Below are positions 61,401 to 64,000 of a stretch of 64,000 nt of DNA, piece by piece. Each line of letters opens with the position of its first letter. The stretch's first letter is position 1. Under the pieces are notes generated by a model. That model did not search any database, was not told the DNA's origin, and saw nothing but the letters and a program-made list of their open reading frames with translations. Source of the stretch: Bacteroidales bacterium (GTDB lineage: Bacteria; Bacteroidota; Bacteroidia; Bacteroidales; WCHB1-69); assembly GCA_017395245.1 (NCBI GenBank), contig JAFPVR010000002.1, positions 27,728 to 91,727 of the forward strand. The letters are read 5' to 3'. A program made the position numbers and the translations under genes.

Positions 61401-62291
61401 AGCATTTGGCAAAACAACCCCTCCTTTGATTTGTGGGTTGTGCTCATATCTTGTGTTAGCAGAGAAATTGATATGGATTTTATCATTTCTATAATCAAAA
61501 GGATCGAAAAGTTTATTTAGGTAATTGTTGAAGGATACGTAGTAGTGTTTTGAATTCGGTTTGTCAATGAGATCCTTCATGTTTTTTTCATCCCCATCTT
61601 TTAGGAGGGCCTGCCCACCTGACTTGAAGTCAGATACAATCAATACGACATATTCTGTGGCGGGCTTGTCTCCTTGTATATGGTTGAGAATAAGAGGATA
61701 AACATAGTAAACAAATCCAGTGTGTATTTCGTTGCTTGATAAGCCGCCATAGAAAAAGGGCTTGACATTAGATTGGAGAAACTCGGATATTGACTGATTG
61801 TTGTCTTTGCTAAAAGTCGAAGAGGGGTGAATAGTACAAGAGTCAATCATTCTGTGTAGTACTGCGTTGCTAACCACCCCACCAATAGCAAGATCTCTAA
61901 TCCTTTTGAAATCCCCTGTTGCTGGATTTCCGGAGCCACGCATGCCTGTCACAAATATTGACAACTTGTCTTGCTCTGGATCAAAAAACACTACTTTGTC
62001 TTGATCAGGGAATCTTGACGAAGGATCTATCCCAAGACTATTCAAGTCATTTCCAAGAAGTAGGGCTTCCAAAGCGCTATAGATACGACTCATCTTGTTT
62101 TGATCATTCTCATTTGGTAATTTCTGATCCACACAGATAATTATGTGCTTCCTATAATAATCTTGTGCCTGCGTATATGTTACATTCAATAGGATGAACG
62201 CCATCAATACAAATGATTTTTTCAAAATCGTCAACATGCACGATTGCAGCCTGTTCTGCTTAGATGAAAACAATGATAGATGTCTCTTCAT
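58416..62291 (-). CDS. Membrane-spanning Hsp70-like protein with periplasmic vWA-like domain
   Basis: This 1291-residue protein begins with a signal sequence (to about residue 43). A periplasmic region (45-430) looks vWA-like (YYRKHIIICVDQKLPNE, ATEYVVLIVSDFKSGG). A membrane helix spans 432-455. A beta-rich region (460-630) and an Hsp70/actin-fold ATPase (about 636-1230) are cytosolic. ATPase motifs are WVAFDEGTTGSSIAYG (637-652), FVVLDMGGATINLTAF (854-869) and LSGRSVLYPG. Known Hsp70s are not membrane spanning, so this looks like a receptor whose inside end is a chaperone-like switch. First gene of the operon. Confidence 0.87.
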   Translation of the reverse strand: MKRHLSLFSSKQNRLQSCMLTILKKSFVLMAFILLNVTYTQAQDYYRKHIIICVDQKLPNENDQNKMSRIYSALEALLLGNDLNSLGIDPSSRFPDQDKVVFFDPEQDKLSIFVTGMRGSGNPATGDFKRIRDLAIGGVVSNAVLHRMIDSCTIHPSSTFSKDNNQSISEFLQSNVKPFFYGGLSSNEIHTGFVYYVYPLILNHIQGDKPATEYVVLIVSDFKSGGQALLKDGDEKNMKDLIDKPNSKHYYVSFNNYLNKLFDPFDYRNDKIHINFSANTRYEHNPQIKGGVVLPNALDGNSFKVENFSVQQKKWGSSEFEVNPVNILFTKDDRIKVYRIDMLIKDYAGNILQKSSIDDVNEIEKYYHGQFLTIPKRTIKLNNVKKDEGYLFSFVLYTNIQDKDGNTIIPYVFSQDEPQIPILAPEPAERKMLTIILSILTAALLIGFLIWLYIFRGKRAKPELKVDVNPISNTRYMCVKNCEETNHDCWYMEDEKDRRRIISFDITATMPKRALSQKQTYVIKYQVEDLDGNELFTFRPQLPNPDGTRKKLNTEYALEEVFDTSKKSVFEARVNVEAYVDGESNAINFDIDNVLDVKLKVRVYRRDGKSLVYIGDGEVEREYKFIVRPKLRNPNIWVAFDEGTTGSSIAYGVTGSWLDTNDINLVNRQYKETTSGGRTKTSSIFPSVIAIPDTSRAFTTKPPVEEFEEGLDFQFEGAETAGKNKFQSIKKFLGYKSPQNIKRSDGTVKTIEGQDLAHLLAKGLYNQLEAHYQSTKDENITGQFSDEYGRFDPQRAVVAVPNNYTRNKVQDMVDSVKRLGKFKEVHYLYESEGVMMTYLRQNLQQIVDKQNRVFVVLDMGGATINLTAFNVNVVMGANGNIQRIELDSLAKVGYYVGGDDIDYALIQLFYAIPSIRKALLENLNAQGKPESEQETLLREHQKKHKNALISMARKIKLDWIDKTNNVPNPADNVTTSFEDFYGFLGTQFSEFGVSIPDKTEDDRIFVANEKKSHNIMNEYVFRHITDAINELLHAKRFPSHRTIELILSGRSVLYPGVSKTIMKAFFGHRVEQWDGFMKKNDAGIVVFDDQKVKTAVAEGACWYAMYSRKILLQHNYVTSSFGFEDSKNTEKCYHALIENGTAFENGRIIAPVVHGKDLFDPEMINVKFLQMMGANTEEIIKNNIQHKKILLDEVKGSQIKTFIDRIEFEVDDKGNYDYRIYVSSFDEPITKESARAWRMDHEMQNEIKDENSAAFEFATINTNDYEEEETSFTPTHKTSTIDTSKTKTRLK

Positions 62292-62352
62292 ACACTTTTC
62301 TGTTTATTACTGTTTGTTTTTTTACGCTTTAATATAATTTGTTGTATCTCAG

Positions 62353-62361
62353 GCAAATATA
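62353..62361 (-). promoter_or_regulatory. Bacteroidota -7 promoter element for the Hsp70/tubulin/actin operon
   Basis: The minus strand reads TATATTTGC, a perfect TA-nn-TTTGC match, about 60 bases before the ATG at 62291. No other strong match lies in the 347-base spacer. Confidence 0.65.
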
Positions 62362-62453
62362 TTCCTTTCTCCATTTCTGCTAAAATATTCGCCTCTGATG
62401 ACAATCGACACCGCAAATTTCCGAAATTTATCATTATCATTTTTCTTTTTTTT

Positions 62454-62497
62454 TGTCGTTATTTTTACCACAAATTGTCGTTATTTTTACCACAAAC
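62454..62497. repeat. 22-bp direct repeat upstream of the operon
   Basis: TGTCGTTATTTTTACCACAA occurs twice in tandem with a 22-bp period, about 95 bases upstream of the -7 element of the Hsp70-like gene. Its position fits a regulator-binding site. The remaining spacer (62498-62638) shows nothing else recognisable. Confidence 0.6.
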
Positions 62498-62638
62498 TAA
62501 CAGCGACAGACCAACAACCTGAAATCTGTCGCAAATCAGGTAAAAAGCAATTAGCTGGCAAGGGGACTATAGGTTCGTAGTTGGCAAAGGTAACGCAAGT
62601 GATAGTAATAGCAGCTCTAAGCAAATATAAGCCACATG

Positions 62639-63907
62639 TCACAACGCCAACCTGAACCCATATCCGTAATCGCGTTTGAGTAGGCCCCCGTAATTTCGGA
62701 AACTAACTTCGCAACACTGACTTGCACTGTTCCAGCAGCCGCTGCGGCAAACCTTTCCTCTACCCGAACTTGGCCCGGAAGGATTCATCTCGTGATGAAG
62801 AGTGTATTCGGCAAACCAGTCAGCACACCATTCCCACACATTTCCGCTCATGTCGTAGATTCTTAATTCATTAGGGGCTTTTGCCTTTACATCGTGGGTG
62901 CCAACATTCATGTTTGAGTTTTCATTGTCCGAGCAATTCTGATTGAACCAGGCCACCTCTTCTAAAACATCTCCTCCTGAATATAAGGTGTTAATGCTTC
63001 TGCTTCCTCCCCGGGCGGCGAATTCCCACTCTGCCTCTGTGGGTAATCGGAAACTCTTGCCTGTCATCTCATTCAATTTGTCTATGAAATGCTGGCAATC
63101 GTTCCACGAAACTTGTTCCACCGGCCGGTTTTCACCTTTGAACCTTGACGGATTGTCTCCCATGACTGCGCGCCAAAGAGCCTGTGTTACAGGGGTTTCC
63201 CCTATTTTGAATCCGCTTATGGTCACCTTGTGGGCATGATTCTGATCTCCCATGGCATACGAACCGCCTGAAACAGGAATCATCTTGAACTGCACTCCGT
63301 TGACATTGAAAACTCCTTTCCCTTTTTGTGATTTGGTATTGATATAAGGTGTTTCGGTTTGAGCAGTGTCCGCATTTGTCGGTGACTCCTCTTGGACATT
63401 TTGCTTGATCTGCGATAGATCTTCTGCAGGGGAAGAAGACCATAGACCTTTCATGATGGACAAATAGGTGCGGTCAATCTCTGTTTCTTTGGCAATGCCA
63501 TACATCAGCGGAAAGAAAAAGCCGCAACATTCACAATACTTTTGATCTATCTGGGAGGAAGCGGAACAAACAGGGCATTGTTTCTCACGAACACCGATGT
63601 CGCTGAGCCTTCTGTACATTTTCTCCAGAATCGACACCTGCTTTTGGATAGCCTTGTAAGCACTTCTTGCAACCTCTATGATATCTTGTAGAGCCTCTTC
63701 ATCCGAAAGATTCTTCTTGATATCCAAGATGTCCTTTACCAACGTCTCCAATGCCAGCACTGGGTTAAGGAAGTACTCCTGGTAATTAATGCCGGCCAGG
63801 AGGAATCCGATGCCGCTTCCGAATTGCGCATCGTCAATTTTCAGAGGCAGTATTTTTTTATATGATAATCCGTATCTAACCCAAAAAAAGTGTATATTTG
63901 CAGCCAT
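62639..63907 (-). CDS. Zinc-ribbon FGE-sulfatase protein, 5' end disturbed by an IS
   Basis: The middle and C-terminus form a regular protein: a helical region, a zinc ribbon (CPVCSASSQIDQKYCECC) and an FGE/SUMF1 domain (MIPVSGGSYAMGD, LPTEAEWEFAARGG, MSGNVWEWC) that ends GYGFRLAL. The catalytic cysteine pair is again incomplete (CWNSASQCC). The frame stays open upstream through the start of an IS1595-type element, and the nearest ATGs (63907 and 63976) lie at or inside it. The original start was probably lost. It is unlikely to be expressed from its own promoter. Confidence 0.7.
   Translation of the reverse strand: MAANIHFFWVRYGLSYKKILPLKIDDAQFGSGIGFLLAGINYQEYFLNPVLALETLVKDILDIKKNLSDEEALQDIIEVARSAYKAIQKQVSILEKMYRRLSDIGVREKQCPVCSASSQIDQKYCECCGFFFPLMYGIAKETEIDRTYLSIMKGLWSSSPAEDLSQIKQNVQEESPTNADTAQTETPYINTKSQKGKGVFNVNGVQFKMIPVSGGSYAMGDQNHAHKVTISGFKIGETPVTQALWRAVMGDNPSRFKGENRPVEQVSWNDCQHFIDKLNEMTGKSFRLPTEAEWEFAARGGSRSINTLYSGGDVLEEVAWFNQNCSDNENSNMNVGTHDVKAKAPNELRIYDMSGNVWEWCADWFAEYTLHHEMNPSGPSSGRGKVCRSGCWNSASQCCEVSFRNYGGLLKRDYGYGFRLAL
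63893..63901 (+). promoter_or_regulatory. -7 promoter element of the IS1595-type transposase
   Basis: The plus strand reads TATATTTGC, 22 bases before the ATG at 63923. Confidence 0.55.
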
Positions 63908-63922
63908 CAAAATATAGGTGCT

Positions 63923-64000
63923 ATGAAATTGATAGACTTTGCCAAACGCTTTGACAGTGAGGAATCTTGCGAGCAATACCTCAAGGAGGCACGCGAGAAA
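63923..64000 (+). CDS. IS1595-type transposase, 5' fragment at the window edge
   Basis: The frame MKLIDFAKRFDSEE, then CEQYLKEAREK, matches the N-terminus of IS1595/ISXO2-like transposases. Only 26 codons lie in the window. The element's left end is not certain; it probably lies between 63830 and 63890. It points away from the disrupted FGE gene. Confidence 0.7.
   Translation, partial: MKLIDFAKRFDSEESCEQYLKEAREK

Noticed and set aside
35530-63907. Diversity-generating retroelement suggested by several FGE/C-type-lectin-fold proteins
   Set aside because: No reverse transcriptase, template repeat or accessory protein is present in the window.

Overview
The window looks like a chromosomal segment of a member of the Bacteroidota, most likely the order Bacteroidales (a Prevotella-like gut or oral organism is my guess). 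The reasons are repeated promoter elements of the Bacteroidota type (TA-nn-TTTGC, with no E. coli-like -10), a glycine-lipid acyltransferase pair, BACON domains, an AAA-ATPase/PDDEXK_9 protein and an IS1182-type element. I see no rRNA or tRNA gene, CRISPR array or replication origin.

Region by region. 1-2.9 kb (minus): an SpoIIE/RsbU phosphatase, RsbW-like kinase and STAS protein form a partner-switching set next to an atypical diacylglycerol-kinase-like protein. 3.1-5.9 kb (plus): a glycine-lipid O-/N-acyltransferase operon plus a lipoprotein. 5.9-14.1 kb (minus): RNase R, a DUF1361-WG fusion, a decayed ATPase gene bracketed by copies of the apbE 3' end, ApbE, then an RNA-repair-like trio (HD-kinase, RNA ligase, methyltransferase). 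14.1-23.3 kb: a RING/TerD-like protein, its truncated duplicate next to an IS1182-type element, and a vWA protein, suggesting a Ter-type stress module. 23.7-27.9 kb: a YkvA-like protein, a metallophosphoesterase/NTPase and a three-gene membrane cluster with one probable frameshift.

From about 28 to 62.3 kb every gene is on the minus strand. I regard this island as the main discovery. At its head a Bacteroidota promoter (62353-62361) drives six tightly packed genes: a membrane-spanning Hsp70-like protein, a membrane coiled-coil protein, a membrane vWA protein, a four-TM protein, a tubulin/FtsZ-like protein and a 1198-residue actin/Hsp70-like ATPase. The set ends at a strong intrinsic terminator (48325-48354). 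Downstream on the same strand lie a nuclease-like/transglutaminase protein, PEGA-like and BACON-repeat membrane proteins, three FGE/C-type-lectin-fold proteins lacking one catalytic cysteine, several TIR proteins (TIR-TIR, TIR-FGE, macro-TIR, a truncated TIR), a PARG-type protein, a PrsW-like protease, an archaemetzincin and a second metalloprotease.

My reading is inference. The membrane Hsp70, vWA and coiled-coil proteins would sense an envelope event; tubulin-like and actin-like NTPases would relay or assemble; the TIR proteins would consume or convert NAD+; the macro and PARG domains would read or erase the ADP-ribose products. Relic FGE and PEGA-like fragments and a truncated TIR gene show rapid turnover, as expected of a conflict system. 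The right edge carries a further FGE protein whose 5' end runs into an IS1595-type element.
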